NCBI GenBank assembly: GCA_024281175.1
Contig: JAMJTW010000014.1
Coordinates: 1 to 64,000, forward strand
Origin: Candidatus Thiovulum imperiosus
GTDB lineage: Bacteria > Campylobacterota > Campylobacteria > Campylobacterales > Thiovulaceae
Direction of reading: 5' to 3'
DNA: 64,000 bases
Both the position numbers and the translations under genes were made by a program. Positions 8,987-18,389 of this stretch are shown in pieces. The stretch's first letter is position 1. Each line of letters opens with the position of its first letter. The notes under the pieces were generated by a model, which saw only the letters and a list, made by a program, of their open reading frames with translations, was not told the DNA's origin and made no database searches.

Positions 8987-11900
8987 TTAAAAATATATTC
9001 TTGCATTACTTAAATTCTCTTCTAGTAGAGTCTGATTTGTTTCAGAAACAGAGTTGTTTTGGAGATAGATAAATCTTAAATTCTCCATTCCTAAAAGAGG
9101 TGATATATCTGAAATATTGTTGCTATCAAGATATAGAGTCTCTAAGTTTGTGAGATTTCCAATTTCAGAAATATCTGAAATGGAATTTGAAGAGAGTTTA
9201 AGAGTCTCCAAACTATCAAGATTTGAGAGTTCTAAAGTTACAATTTCATTGTATCGAGCATCTAAACTACTTAAACTTGGTAAGTTGTCAAGAGTTAAAG
9301 TTGTAATTTCGTTTCTTCGAACATTTATAGTTTCAAGATACTCTAAATCTGAGAGAGGAGAAATATCGATAATATCATTTCTATCAAGACCTACAAATTG
9401 TAAATTCTCAAAACCAGAAAGATTAGAGATATCCACTATATCGTTGTAGTTCAAATTCAAAGTCTCCAATTTTAAAAGATTTGAGAAATCTAAAGAGTCT
9501 ATTTGATTGTAATCTAAATTTAGTTCCGTAAGATTTAAATCTGAAAGAGAAGAGACATCTTCGATATTGTTGTAATCAGCGTCTAAAAATGTAAGTTTTG
9601 TTAAATTTGAGAAAGATGATATATCTTCAATACTGTTTTGAGCTATCTCCAGAGTTTGTAGGTTTGTGAGTTCTCCAATTCTACTAACATCGGTAATATC
9701 GAAGTTCTGCTGTAAATCTAACTCTGTAAGATTTGTGAGTATCTCAATTCCAGCAACTCTATCTATCTCCCAATTTCGACAATCTAACTCTGTAATTGTA
9801 TAGTTGTCACCAACACACTCTTCTAAATTGACATCTTCAAACTGTTCATCTTCCTTATAAACTGTATCTCGAATACAGATGCTATATTGGTAGTCATCAT
9901 CTGGACTGCTATTTGTATATCCACCATTTGCTAAGTCGAGACTCCACATACTTGTTGGTGTAAAGTTTGTTGAGTCACTCCAATAGATAGTTGCTATCAC
10001 ATTTTCAAAAACAGAATTTATAAAGCCATCTAAATTTTCAACATCAAAAATAGAGACAAGTTCCTCAATTTCTGGTAGTCTCCAATCATCAAGCCCAGAA
10101 ACATTTTTGTCATCACAAACTGTTTCGGCATCACTCCAAGAAGTTCCTTCACTATACTCATCAAACCACATTAATTCGTGAACCTCATCAACGACAACAC
10201 CTGAACTATTTCTATCTAAATCCAAACTGTTGTAAAGAGTTTCACCAGAGATACAGCGAATATAGTTTTCTGTATCTCTATCTGAAAATTCAATTGCTCC
10301 ATCATAAAAAGAGACTGCATAATATTTATCTTCAAAGCCATTTGCAACTATCTCTTTATCTGTCCAGTAATTTTCAGTTTTAACATACTCAAAAACATCA
10401 GAGATGGCTGGAGATATTTTGTCTCTCTCTGCTAAATACCAAAGCTCTTTAAAGTTTGGAAGTCTCCAACTCTTTCCATACAAATCCAACTCTTCACAAT
10501 AGGCTCTCGCTTCTGAAAGAGTTCCACTCCTATCTCCACTATCTTCCCACAAAATATTTAGAGTCTCATTTTGAACAACTTCTCCCAAATCTGTATAGAC
10601 CATATCTTGGAGAAAATTCCGATAGTCATCACTCGGTTTATTTTCACTATCCTGAACAAAAGAGATATTCAAATCCAAAAAGTCCTCTTTTAAAGTATCA
10701 TTTTTCTCATCAGAGTAATTCTCTACAAAATCCAAATCTGTAAGAGTTTCTAACTCTTCTGCACTCTCAAAATCTTTTGAGTAGATATCTAAAATTTCTG
10801 AATAGTTTTCATCAAAATTTTCAAAATTTGTTGATAAGTCTAAATCTGTTGTCTTTTCTAAATCGTATCTCTTTTCAAAAGTTGTATAGAAAAATAGTTC
10901 TGTTTCATTTTCTAACTCCTCTCTCAATTTGAAATCAGTGGCAAAATCGAAATCTAAAATCTTCTCTAACTCTCCATAAATTTTAAAATCCATATTGAAA
11001 ACTAAATTGTAGAGATGGATATTTTCAGATTTAGTTTTAAAATCAGTGGCAAAATCGAAGTCTAAAATCTTCTCCAACTCACTGTAAGTTTCAAAATCTT
11101 CTAAAAAGATAAGCTCTTTAAATTTCTCCACATCTGAAATTTTCTCAAAATCTATTGCAAAAATCAGAGTCTCCAATTTCTCCAATTCGGAAACTTTTAA
11201 AAAGTCTGCAAAGAGATGTAGAGATTTGAGCTTCTCTGCATCAGATACTTTTTGGAAATCTATGGAAAAGAGAAGAAGTTTCAACTTATCTAAATCTGAA
11301 ACAGCTTCAAAATCAGAACTTAAAACAAGTTCCGAAAGTTTTTCAAGTTCTGACACATTTTCAAAATTTATCATAAATTGGAGTATCTTATACTTCTCCA
11401 AATCTGAAACAGTTTCGAAGTCTGCAAGTGTAGAGAGAGTCCCATATTTAGAAAAACTAGAGATATCTGGAAAGTCTTCTGAAAAGATGATATTTTTCAA
11501 ATTTATAACATCATAAACTTTCTCAAAATCGATATTAAAAAGTATAAATTTTAGATTTTCCAAATCTGAAATAGCTTTAAAATCTTCAGTAAATTGGAAA
11601 TCGAGAAGTTTTGCCAAATCGGAAACTCCTTTCTGAAAATCCTCTTCTAAAAATAGCTCTTTTAAACTTTCCATCTCTTTTACAATTTCAAAATTCAGAG
11701 AGCTGATGAGGTTCAGCAGGTTTTCCACATCTTCCACTATTTCAAAATCCATACCCATTGGAACTTGATTTAAAACAGTTTCAAAATTTTCTGAAAAGAG
11801 TAAAGAGTAAAATTTTCCTAAATCTGATGATGGGTTCTGAAAATCTGTTTCAAAAAGTAGATTTTTAAAATTGGAAATTTCAGAAACAGTTTCAAAATTC

Positions 11901-14842
11901 TTAGAGTAGAAAATCTCAATATTTCTATATATCTCATCAGAAACCTCATCAAAATCTGCAAAGAAAATAAGTTCGATTTTCTCTTTTAAATCTGGAAGCA
12001 GTTCAAAATCGGAAGCTAAAACTAAACTTTTAAGTTTTTGTAGTTCTGAAACAGTTTCATAAGTTTGTATAAATAGAAGTTTTAAATTCTCCAAATCTTC
12101 AGGATTCTCAAAATCTTTTGCAGTTTCAAAACTCCATAAAATAGTCTCTTTTACACTAGCAAAATCTATTTCAAAAAAGAGAATCTGGAGCTTTTCTAAA
12201 TTTTCAGGTTTCTCAAAATCTAAACTTAAAATCATACTTCGAAATTTTTCTAACTCTAAAACTGCTTCAAAGCTCATTCCTAAATTTTTCACATTTTCAA
12301 AATCCAATTGGAAATCTAAAGTTTTATAAAGAAGCAGATTTGAAACTTTTGAAAAATCTGTTGAAAAGAGAATCTCGGAAAATTTCTCCAAATTTTGAAC
12401 AGATTCAAAATCGGAATCTAAAACTAAATTCCCAAGTTTTTGTAGTTCCGAAACAGTTTGGAAATCTAACATCAAATTTACAAAATCTGAAGAGAAGTTC
12501 ATACTACTAAAAAGTTTCTGAAACTTTTCGAGATTCTCTGGATTTCGAAAATCCACACTAGACAAAATATCTAAAAGATTGGAAATTTCTGTCTGGTTTT
12601 GAAAATCCATATTTCCAAGAATGTCTTGAAACTTTTCCAAATCTTCTGGATTTTGAAAGTTTGCATTTTGCAAAATATCTGGAAGTTTTGAAAGCTCTTC
12701 TGGATTCTGAAAATCTATACTTCCAAGAATCTCTCGAAACTTTTCCAAATCTTCTGGATTCTCAAAATCTAAAATTGCATTTGAGATTGTTGGAAAGTCT
12801 ATGGAAAAGAGCAGTTCTCGAATCTTTTCCAGTTTTTGAACTTCTGCAAAATCTTCAGTTTTGAAGATGAGGTTTGAGAGATGTGCTAAGTCTTCTGGAT
12901 TTTGGAAACTTGTACTATCTAAAATATCTTCCAATTTTTCAATATTTTCAGGAATTTCCAAATCGGAATCAAAGAGTAAATTTTTAAAAACTTCTAAATC
13001 TTCAGGTTTCTCAAAATTTGCACTACCCAAAATTTCAAGCAGTCTCTGAAGTTCCGCAAATCTACTAAAGTCTGCAACAGAAATAAGCTCTTTCAACTTC
13101 TCAAGTTCTGCAACTTTTTCAAAATCTTCCATCACATTCTGTTCAAAGTCTGCCGTATTTAAGAAATCTCTCATCTTTTCTAAAAGTTCTGAAAGTGAGT
13201 CGAAATCATCTCCCAAATTTATATCTGGATAGTTGTCTAAATCTTCAGAAACCTCTTCTGGATTTCCATCGTTTGGTGGAGTTACAGTTAGTGGAGCTAC
13301 TGTCTCCGAAGGTAGAGCAAATTCCATTCCCATATAACTCATTATCTTATCATAGATATCTTCAGGAATACACTCATCTCCCTTAAATGGAATTTTGTAG
13401 CAAATTTCTGAGCCACCTCCTGTACTATCTCCTCTGTTATCTCCAGACTCTATTTTAGTACATCTATTTTTAAATGCCATCTCATTTTCAAGTAGAGCCT
13501 CACACTTTAAAACTTCACCTGAACTCTTCTCTTTTCTCTCAAAAAAATATATCCTTGTAACAATAAGAACAGCATATCTCTTTTTTGCTCTCCACTTTGC
13601 CAACATCTCCAGAAACCATCTAGCATTATATTTGTAATACTTATCCACAATCTTAGCTTCAGCTTTCTCTGGTACTTCACCGCTAATTAGAGTTTCTTTA
13701 ATTGTTCCATTCTTATCAATCTCTTCACTAATAGTATCTATAATAATTTCAAATATATCTTCAACAACGGTACTATTTATTTCATAACTACTATTTATAT
13801 CCATTAAAATTTCTGGAAATTTAGCAACTGCCCACTGGTCTCTTGTCGAATTACTCTCATTATCTTCAATGAAGTTTTCATCAAAGTACTTTTCTGGAAT
13901 ATTTGGTATAGATTTTATACCTCTTTTTTGAAAAGAGTTTAGTAGAGTTGATAGCGGTGTAATAAGCATCTCTCTAAGTTTTAACTCTTCTGGAGATACA
14001 TTTAAATCATAAATTTCTACCGTTTTAACACCTGTAAAAATCTCTATTTTTCTCTTTCCAATTAGTGAAATATTTCTCTCATCTGTAAGATTTCCATCTA
14101 CAAAAATTGAGATATTTCCCTCTTTTGAGAAATTATAATCTCCAAGAAGAATACTATTTTCACCTTCAACTATCTCTTCCAGAGAGAAAGTTTTAGAGTC
14201 AAAAAGTAGAACTTCTCTAAAATTTGCAAGAGTAAGTCTTCTCTGAAGTAGACCATAAAATTTCTCATCTGTTGCGGTATTTACACCACCAGAAACTTTA
14301 ACTAAAAACTCTTTATCATCACTCTTTTCAAAAAAGAGATAGAAAACTCCATTCTCATCTGTTTTCTCAAATTGATACTCTTTTCCCTCTAAAGTTGGTG
14401 TTCCACCTTTGATATAACCATCAAGAGCAACTCCTTTAAATGCTAAATATTTATAAATGTTTCTTATGGTAGTGCTATTCTCTTCAGGATAGAGTAAGTT
14501 GTCAGAAAACTCTAAATCTACACTCTTTTCAGGAATTTCAAAAGTTGGAAAGTTCATATTTTCAAGATAGAGGACCTCATCACCATTTGGAATTTTAGGT
14601 GGTACTCCACTTGGAATAGTTCTATTTCCGTTAGGTAGTGGTTTTGGTAGAGTCACATTCTCTTCTGAAAAATTGTTTGCTGAAATCTCTTCTTTCAGAA
14701 GCTCTTCTGAAATATTCTCTTTTGAAATATTCTCTTCTGAAGCATTCTCTTCCAGTAGTATAGTTTTAGAACTTTTCTTGTCATCAGAAAACCACGAACA
14801 GCCTGAAAATAGCAGTAGAAATAGGGGAATTAGCACTTTCAT
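8987..14842 (-). CDS. giant lipoprotein: 18-aa repeats, two DUF1566 domains, leucine-rich repeats
   Basis: 1951 aa from the chosen ATG, which gives MKVLIPLFLLLFSGC, a clean lipoprotein signal, and has AAGG upstream; an in-frame start 51 bases earlier would bury the signal. Order: lipobox and an acidic Asn-rich stretch; a beta-rich region to about residue 560; then about 45 degenerate 18-residue repeats (13160-10720) of the pattern DFxxVSELEKLKxLLFSI; two DUF1566 (Lcl C-terminal) domains with the WRLPN and YWSDS signatures (about 10560-10250 and 10160-9870); and at the C-terminus about a dozen 20-22 residue leucine-rich repeats of SDS22/internalin type (from about 9780). Presumably an anchored surface or periplasmic binding protein; ligand unknown. 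It lies 57 bases downstream of a secreted protein gene. Confidence 0.85.
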   Translation of the reverse strand: MKVLIPLFLLLFSGCSWFSDDKKSSKTILLEENASEENISKENISEELLKEEISANNFSEENVTLPKPLPNGNRTIPSGVPPKIPNGDEVLYLENMNFPTFEIPEKSVDLEFSDNLLYPEENSTTIRNIYKYLAFKGVALDGYIKGGTPTLEGKEYQFEKTDENGVFYLFFEKSDDKEFLVKVSGGVNTATDEKFYGLLQRRLTLANFREVLLFDSKTFSLEEIVEGENSILLGDYNFSKEGNISIFVDGNLTDERNISLIGKRKIEIFTGVKTVEIYDLNVSPEELKLREMLITPLSTLLNSFQKRGIKSIPNIPEKYFDENFIEDNESNSTRDQWAVAKFPEILMDINSSYEINSTVVEDIFEIIIDTISEEIDKNGTIKETLISGEVPEKAEAKIVDKYYKYNARWFLEMLAKWRAKKRYAVLIVTRIYFFERKEKSSGEVLKCEALLENEMAFKNRCTKIESGDNRGDSTGGGSEICYKIPFKGDECIPEDIYDKIMSYMGMEFALPSETVAPLTVTPPNDGNPEEVSEDLDNYPDINLGDDFDSLSELLEKMRDFLNTADFEQNVMEDFEKVAELEKLKELISVADFSRFAELQRLLEILGSANFEKPEDLEVFKNLLFDSDLEIPENIEKLEDILDSTSFQNPEDLAHLSNLIFKTEDFAEVQKLEKIRELLFSIDFPTISNAILDFENPEDLEKFREILGSIDFQNPEELSKLPDILQNANFQNPEDLEKFQDILGNMDFQNQTEISNLLDILSSVDFRNPENLEKFQKLFSSMNFSSDFVNLMLDFQTVSELQKLGNLVLDSDFESVQNLEKFSEILFSTDFSKVSNLLLYKTLDFQLDFENVKNLGMSFEAVLELEKFRSMILSLDFEKPENLEKLQILFFEIDFASVKETILWSFETAKDFENPEDLENLKLLFIQTYETVSELQKLKSLVLASDFELLPDLKEKIELIFFADFDEVSDEIYRNIEIFYSKNFETVSEISNFKNLLFETDFQNPSSDLGKFYSLLFSENFETVLNQVPMGMDFEIVEDVENLLNLISSLNFEIVKEMESLKELFLEEDFQKGVSDLAKLLDFQFTEDFKAISDLENLKFILFNIDFEKVYDVINLKNIIFSEDFPDISSFSKYGTLSTLADFETVSDLEKYKILQFMINFENVSELEKLSELVLSSDFEAVSDLDKLKLLLFSIDFQKVSDAEKLKSLHLFADFLKVSELEKLETLIFAIDFEKISDVEKFKELIFLEDFETYSELEKILDFDFATDFKTKSENIHLYNLVFNMDFKIYGELEKILDFDFATDFKLREELENETELFFYTTFEKRYDLEKTTDLDLSTNFENFDENYSEILDIYSKDFESAEELETLTDLDFVENYSDEKNDTLKEDFLDLNISFVQDSENKPSDDYRNFLQDMVYTDLGEVVQNETLNILWEDSGDRSGTLSEARAYCEELDLYGKSWRLPNFKELWYLAERDKISPAISDVFEYVKTENYWTDKEIVANGFEDKYYAVSFYDGAIEFSDRDTENYIRCISGETLYNSLDLDRNSSGVVVDEVHELMWFDEYSEGTSWSDAETVCDDKNVSGLDDWRLPEIEELVSIFDVENLDGFINSVFENVIATIYWSDSTNFTPTSMWSLDLANGGYTNSSPDDDYQYSICIRDTVYKEDEQFEDVNLEECVGDNYTITELDCRNWEIDRVAGIEILTNLTELDLQQNFDITDVSRIGELTNLQTLEIAQNSIEDISSFSNLTKLTFLDADYNNIEDVSSLSDLNLTELNLDYNQIDSLDFSNLLKLETLNLNYNDIVDISNLSGFENLQFVGLDRNDIIDISPLSDLEYLETINVRRNEITTLTLDNLPSLSSLDARYNEIVTLELSNLDSLETLKLSSNSISDISEIGNLTNLETLYLDSNNISDISPLLGMENLRFIYLQNNSVSETNQTLLEENLSNARIYF

Positions 14843-14898
14843 AAAAAACCTTTTCAAGGGAAAAATTGGAAAGAGAGTGGTAGTCACTCTCAAAAGAA

Positions 14899-15882
14899 CT
14901 ATTCGTTATTACAAAGTCTCTGTCGAACCCACATTCCACTATTTTTTGGAATTGCTGTTGAAGTTGCTCCACTATCTGTATCATTTACCCAATCTTCCTC
15001 TTCAGCGTCATAGTGGTAAATTGAGACAAAGTAACACTCTCTCTCATCATTTAAAAGGTCATCAAAGTAATAAGTTCCAGTTGTAGTGTTTGTCTCTTCT
15101 GTTGCTGAAATCTCAACATCTGTTCCTGTGCTGTTTCCAAGAAGAACCCACTCATCATAATATGGAGTATTTGCAATAATATCTTGGAAATTTGTTGTAT
15201 TAATTTCCGTAGAGTCGATATCTGAGAGAACTGTACCATTAAAATCGGAAACATTGACTGTATTCAAATTTCTCTCTGTATTTGCTGCAACTCTGGTTCG
15301 AACCCAATAGCCTCGACCTCCAACCATCTTATCTGGATATGAAGCCCAATTGTAAGCTGTACCATTATATTCCCAGCCCCAAACCATTGTAACCTTATTT
15401 GATTTTATCAGTTCTCTAGCATTTGTTTGGTATCCGCTTGGAAAGGTGATGAGGTTCCAGATATCATTTGAAACATTAAAGTCTCCAGAAACAACATCTC
15501 CCAAATCTTGCAGAAGTTCAAAGTTTGAAGTTCCACCTCCAAAATCTGTTAAGGCATCATTTGCCAAATTTAGATTTAAATCGTTGTAAGTGTTTCCTCG
15601 AATTGTAGAGACATCATCACTTGCAATTCCGAGATAGATAGTGTTTCCTTCTGTTCTAACATAAGTCAAAGAGATATTGTTTTCAGTCTGTTTTCCAACT
15701 TGGTTGTGTTCAATTGTAATGTTCTTATCTGCCAGATATCCAGAAAGTTCCGCTTCTGTTGGTGCTGAGTCAAACTCAACTTTCACTAAACTATAAGTTT
15801 CTAAATCAAGAGATGCACTTTGAATTGTACCGCCAAAAAGAGCTGAAGCAGTTGCAAGAGAGAGTAAACCAATTCTTAACAT
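14899..15882 (-). CDS. secreted protein of unknown function
   Basis: 327 aa from the ATG at 15882, which has AAAGGAT before it and gives a Sec signal (MLRIGLLSLATASALFGG). A longer frame begins 42 bases upstream but lacks this logic. The mature part is Thr/Asn/Asp-rich and beta-rich, with two similar halves: WNLITFPSG...GGRGYWVRTR and WVLLGNSTG...NSGMWVRQR. These resemble a repeated small beta domain whose second strand ends in a Gly-Tyr-Trp type motif. It precedes the giant repeat lipoprotein in a probable two-gene operon, so it may be a partner or fellow surface component. No enzyme motif seen. Confidence 0.7.
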   Translation of the reverse strand: MLRIGLLSLATASALFGGTIQSASLDLETYSLVKVEFDSAPTEAELSGYLADKNITIEHNQVGKQTENNISLTYVRTEGNTIYLGIASDDVSTIRGNTYNDLNLNLANDALTDFGGGTSNFELLQDLGDVVSGDFNVSNDIWNLITFPSGYQTNARELIKSNKVTMVWGWEYNGTAYNWASYPDKMVGGRGYWVRTRVAANTERNLNTVNVSDFNGTVLSDIDSTEINTTNFQDIIANTPYYDEWVLLGNSTGTDVEISATEETNTTTGTYYFDDLLNDERECYFVSIYHYDAEEEDWVNDTDSGATSTAIPKNSGMWVRQRLCNNE

Positions 15883-15924
15883 TTTCACGTATCCTTTAAG
15901 AAGATTTAGAATATTAGCATACAA

Positions 15925-16257
15925 CTAAAACATCTTGCATAAATTCTTGCGAATTTCAGAATACTCATCTTCACCCAGTTTTGCCAATTTTTCACCAACT
16001 CTCTTTTTAGAAATAGTTCGAATTTGATTTAAAAGTAGATCGCTATCTTTTTCTAAACTCTCTCTTTTTGAAACTCTAAATCGAAAAGGAAGCATATTGT
16101 CAATTAGTTGAGTTGAGAGTGGAGCAACAACGATTGTATCAAGAATAGAGTTTTCATCATCGTGAGAAAGAATAACAGCTGGTCTGATTTTTCCAACTTC
16201 ATGACCTTTTGTAGGATTGAAATTAATTGTTACAATATCGCCTCTACTATATTCCAT
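15925..16257 (-). CDS. MazF/PemK-type toxin
   Basis: About 111 aa. Starts with YSRGDIVTINFNPT and continues GKIRPAVILSHDD, the MazF/PemK fold signature; this family cleaves single-stranded mRNA at short sequences. Key Arg in RPAV and a polar C-terminal half with QIRTISKKRVGE are present. Two adjacent ATGs (16260 and 16257) follow GGAG; the second has the better spacing. Upstream in-frame ATG at 16275 would overlap the antitoxin further. It overlaps the preceding 81-aa gene, the standard antitoxin-first layout. It probably acts in the cytoplasm as the toxin of a type II module. Confidence 0.88.
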   Translation of the reverse strand: MEYSRGDIVTINFNPTKGHEVGKIRPAVILSHDDENSILDTIVVAPLSTQLIDNMLPFRFRVSKRESLEKDSDLLLNQIRTISKKRVGEKLAKLGEDEYSEIRKNLCKMF

Positions 16258-16492
16258 CATCGACTCCAATTTCACAAAACTCTAAATCTTGATGTTTTTT
16301 CAAAATGTGTAATTTTCTGATTTTTTCTTCTCTCTCAATTTTTTCAATTAACTCTTTTACATATTTCTCATATTTTGAAGAGATGTAATAACCGAGAGTT
16401 CGCTTCTCTCTTTTATCGACAATTTCAGAGAAGAGGAGTGTTTTAAAAAGTGCTGGTTTGCTTTGAAGAGCAGTAATTCCTATTGAGTCCAT
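16247..16492 (-). CDS. putative antitoxin of the MazF-like module
   Basis: 81 aa, charged and helical, overlapping the start of the toxin gene. I do not recognise its DNA-binding family: it lacks an obvious MazE AbrB strand or ribbon-helix-helix motif. Its role is inferred from position, size and overlap. The N-terminal part (GITALQSKPALFKTLLFSE) resembles a short regulatory helix pair; the remainder is a Lys/Glu-rich helix. The stop lies inside the toxin gene, so translation is coupled. Confidence 0.65.
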   Translation of the reverse strand: MDSIGITALQSKPALFKTLLFSEIVDKREKRTLGYYISSKYEKYVKELIEKIEREEKIRKLHILKKHQDLEFCEIGVDDGI

Positions 16493-16604
16493 ATATATCT
16501 TTCACATAAATTATCTATGTGGATTATATCTTTTTAAAGTTTGATTTTAAAACTCTAAAATTACAGACTCTTCGGTCAGTTTTGGTTTTATGAGTAAATT
16601 TTTC

Positions 16605-16701
16605 GGGAGTGACCAAATAGGCTTCTGCCTCTCTCACCCGAAAGGGTTCGAAATGACATATAAGTTGTTAAAGCGTAAAAATACTCTATTTGGTCAGTCC
16701 C
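16605..16701. mobile_element. MITE-like element C (family 1, internally deleted, 97 bp)
   Basis: Terminal repeats GGGAGTGACCAAATAG and CTATTTGGTCAGTCCC. Flanked by AATTTTTC on both sides (16597-16604 and 16702-16709), an 8-bp target duplication. The interior is a shortened form of the 26264-26437 element: it keeps GCTTCTGCCTCT, the CTCACCCGAAAGGGTTCG hairpin and GAAATGACATAT, and has lost the middle. A partial repeat AGACTCTTCGGTCAGTT, also found in element A, lies just to its left (16565-16581). Confidence 0.85.
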
Positions 16702-16762
16702 AATTTTTCTGCAAAATTTACTTTATATATAATTCTAAAAAATATTTTATAAAGAGAATATA

Positions 16763-17551
16763 TTGTTAAGCGATGTTCGTAAATCAAATTGGTTTTCAAA
16801 TCTTACTACTTCAGTAATTATAGGTTATGCTGTTGTGCTTGGTTTTAAAACTTCGCATCAGATAGAAGTTGCATTTGAACACTGGTGGTTCTACTTAGAT
16901 TTAGTAATTACACTCTATTTTTTAATAGAGATAGTGATAAAAATTTCTGCTGACAAAAAAGAGTTTTTTAAAAGTGGTTGGAATATTTTCGATTTTCTAA
17001 TTGTAGCTGTTACTCTAATTCCAATAGAAGAGAGTGAATTTATGATGATAGCTAGACTCTTGAGACTTTTCAGAGTTTTAAGACTTTTCAACTCTCGTCC
17101 TGAACTGAAAAATATTATAGATATGTTAATTGGAGCTATTCCATCAATTATAGATATTGTAATTTTGATGTTTATCATTTTCTATGTTTATGGTGTAATT
17201 GGAAGTTTCCTATTCTCATCACTACCATCTGGTCTCTGGAGTGATTTGCTAACATCTATGCTAACTCTATTTAGGGTTCTAACTTTTGAAGATTGGACAG
17301 ATGTTATGTATGAAGCGATGGAGCTAAATTCTCTATATTGGATATATTTTGTCTCATTCATCATAATTACAGCTTTTGTATTCTTCAACCTATTTATCGC
17401 AGTAATAATTGGTGAAATGGAGGCTTTAAGAGAGCAGGGCAAAGGTAGTATGAAAACAACAATTGATGAAGACCACAAAATTTTAGAAAGCGTCCAGAAA
17501 GAGTTGGCTGAAGTGAAAGCTCTTTTACAAGAATTAAAACAGAAAGAGTAG
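16763..17551 (+). CDS. one-domain voltage-gated cation channel with calcium-type filter
   Basis: 262 aa, six membrane segments as in NaChBac/NavAb-type homotetramers. S4 carries arginines at every third position (R98, R101, R104, R107). The pore loop reads RVLTFEDWTD, with the filter at residues 174-180. NavAb has TLESWSM at this place and the engineered calcium-selective CavAb has TLDDWSD; this protein naturally has acidic residues at all three equivalent positions. A C-terminal coiled coil (about 238-260) follows S6, as expected for tetramer assembly. The start is TTG at 16763 with AAAGAGA upstream. It stands alone between a MITE and tatD. Ion selectivity is inferred from the filter only. 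Confidence 0.9.
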   Translation: MLSDVRKSNWFSNLTTSVIIGYAVVLGFKTSHQIEVAFEHWWFYLDLVITLYFLIEIVIKISADKKEFFKSGWNIFDFLIVAVTLIPIEESEFMMIARLLRLFRVLRLFNSRPELKNIIDMLIGAIPSIIDIVILMFIIFYVYGVIGSFLFSSLPSGLWSDLLTSMLTLFRVLTFEDWTDVMYEAMELNSLYWIYFVSFIIITAFVFFNLFIAVIIGEMEALREQGKGSMKTTIDEDHKILESVQKELAEVKALLQELKQKE

Positions 17552-17618
17552 ACCTTTTTTTATTTTTTCTTAAATGAATTTGTTAAAATTTCATATCAAG
17601 AAAAAGGAGAAATAGAAT

Positions 17619-18389
17619 TTGATAATAGATACTCACATTCATCTTGATAATTTCAAATATATTGATGATTTAGAAGATGTGATTGAAAATGCGAAGAGTA
17701 GGGGTGTAGAGAGATTTATAATTCCAGGTGCAGACCCAAAAGATTTAGACAGAGCTATTGAACTTTCAGAAAGGTATGAGGAGATATTTTTTGCGGTTGG
17801 AGTTCACCCGTATCATATTGAGGATTGGAGAGAAGATATTTTTAAGTATCTCTCTCATAAAAAGTGCATAGCAGTTGGAGAAGCTGGTTTAGATTTTTAT
17901 CGACTTCCAGAAGATGAGGTAGAGAAATTGGAGGTAGTTGAGAAGCAGAAAGAGATTTTTAGAAAACAGATAGAAATTGCTAAAGAGCATAAAAAACCAA
18001 TCATTGTCCATATTAGAGATGCAAGTTTAGAGTCAAAAAAGATACTTCTTGAAAATGGTGCTGATGAGGTTGGCGGTGTTCTTCACTGTTTCAATGCTGA
18101 TAGAACACTACTTCAACTTGCAGAACACAACTTCTACTTTGGTATTGGTGGAGTTGTAACATTCAAAAATGCTAAAAAACTTGTAAATATACTACCAGAT
18201 ATTCCAAAAGATAAAATCGTCTTAGAAACAGATGGTCCATATCTTACACCTCATCCCCATAGAGGAAAAAGGAATGAACCAGCATACACAACTCTAGTTG
18301 CTGAAAAAGTTGGAGAGATTTTAGAAATTCCAGTTTCAGAAGTAGCCACTATATCCACAAACAATAGTAAAAAGGTTTTTAAATTATGA
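17619..18389 (+). CDS. tatD: TatD-family metal-dependent hydrolase
   Basis: 256 aa, TIM-barrel amidohydrolase-type nuclease. Metal ligands: DTHIHLD at the N-terminus, GEAGLDFY with catalytic Glu, VHIRD, HCF and the terminal ETDGPYLTP. TatD proteins show 3'-5' exonuclease activity on damaged DNA. The TTG start follows AAGGAG at proper spacing. The stop overlaps the next gene by four bases. It heads the envelope operon that continues to lptC, an order found in Campylobacter and relatives. Confidence 0.94.
   Translation: MIIDTHIHLDNFKYIDDLEDVIENAKSRGVERFIIPGADPKDLDRAIELSERYEEIFFAVGVHPYHIEDWREDIFKYLSHKKCIAVGEAGLDFYRLPEDEVEKLEVVEKQKEIFRKQIEIAKEHKKPIIVHIRDASLESKKILLENGADEVGGVLHCFNADRTLLQLAEHNFYFGIGGVVTFKNAKKLVNILPDIPKDKIVLETDGPYLTPHPHRGKRNEPAYTTLVAEKVGEILEIPVSEVATISTNNSKKVFKL

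Noticed and set aside
10720-13160. Regular 54-bp repeats that might be a CRISPR or a satellite
   Set aside because: The period is 18 codons, the frame is open throughout, and units differ at the DNA level; they are protein repeats.
14784-14984. 66-codon minus-strand frame spanning the end of the secreted protein gene and the lipoprotein start
   Set aside because: Overlaps two better-supported genes in another frame.
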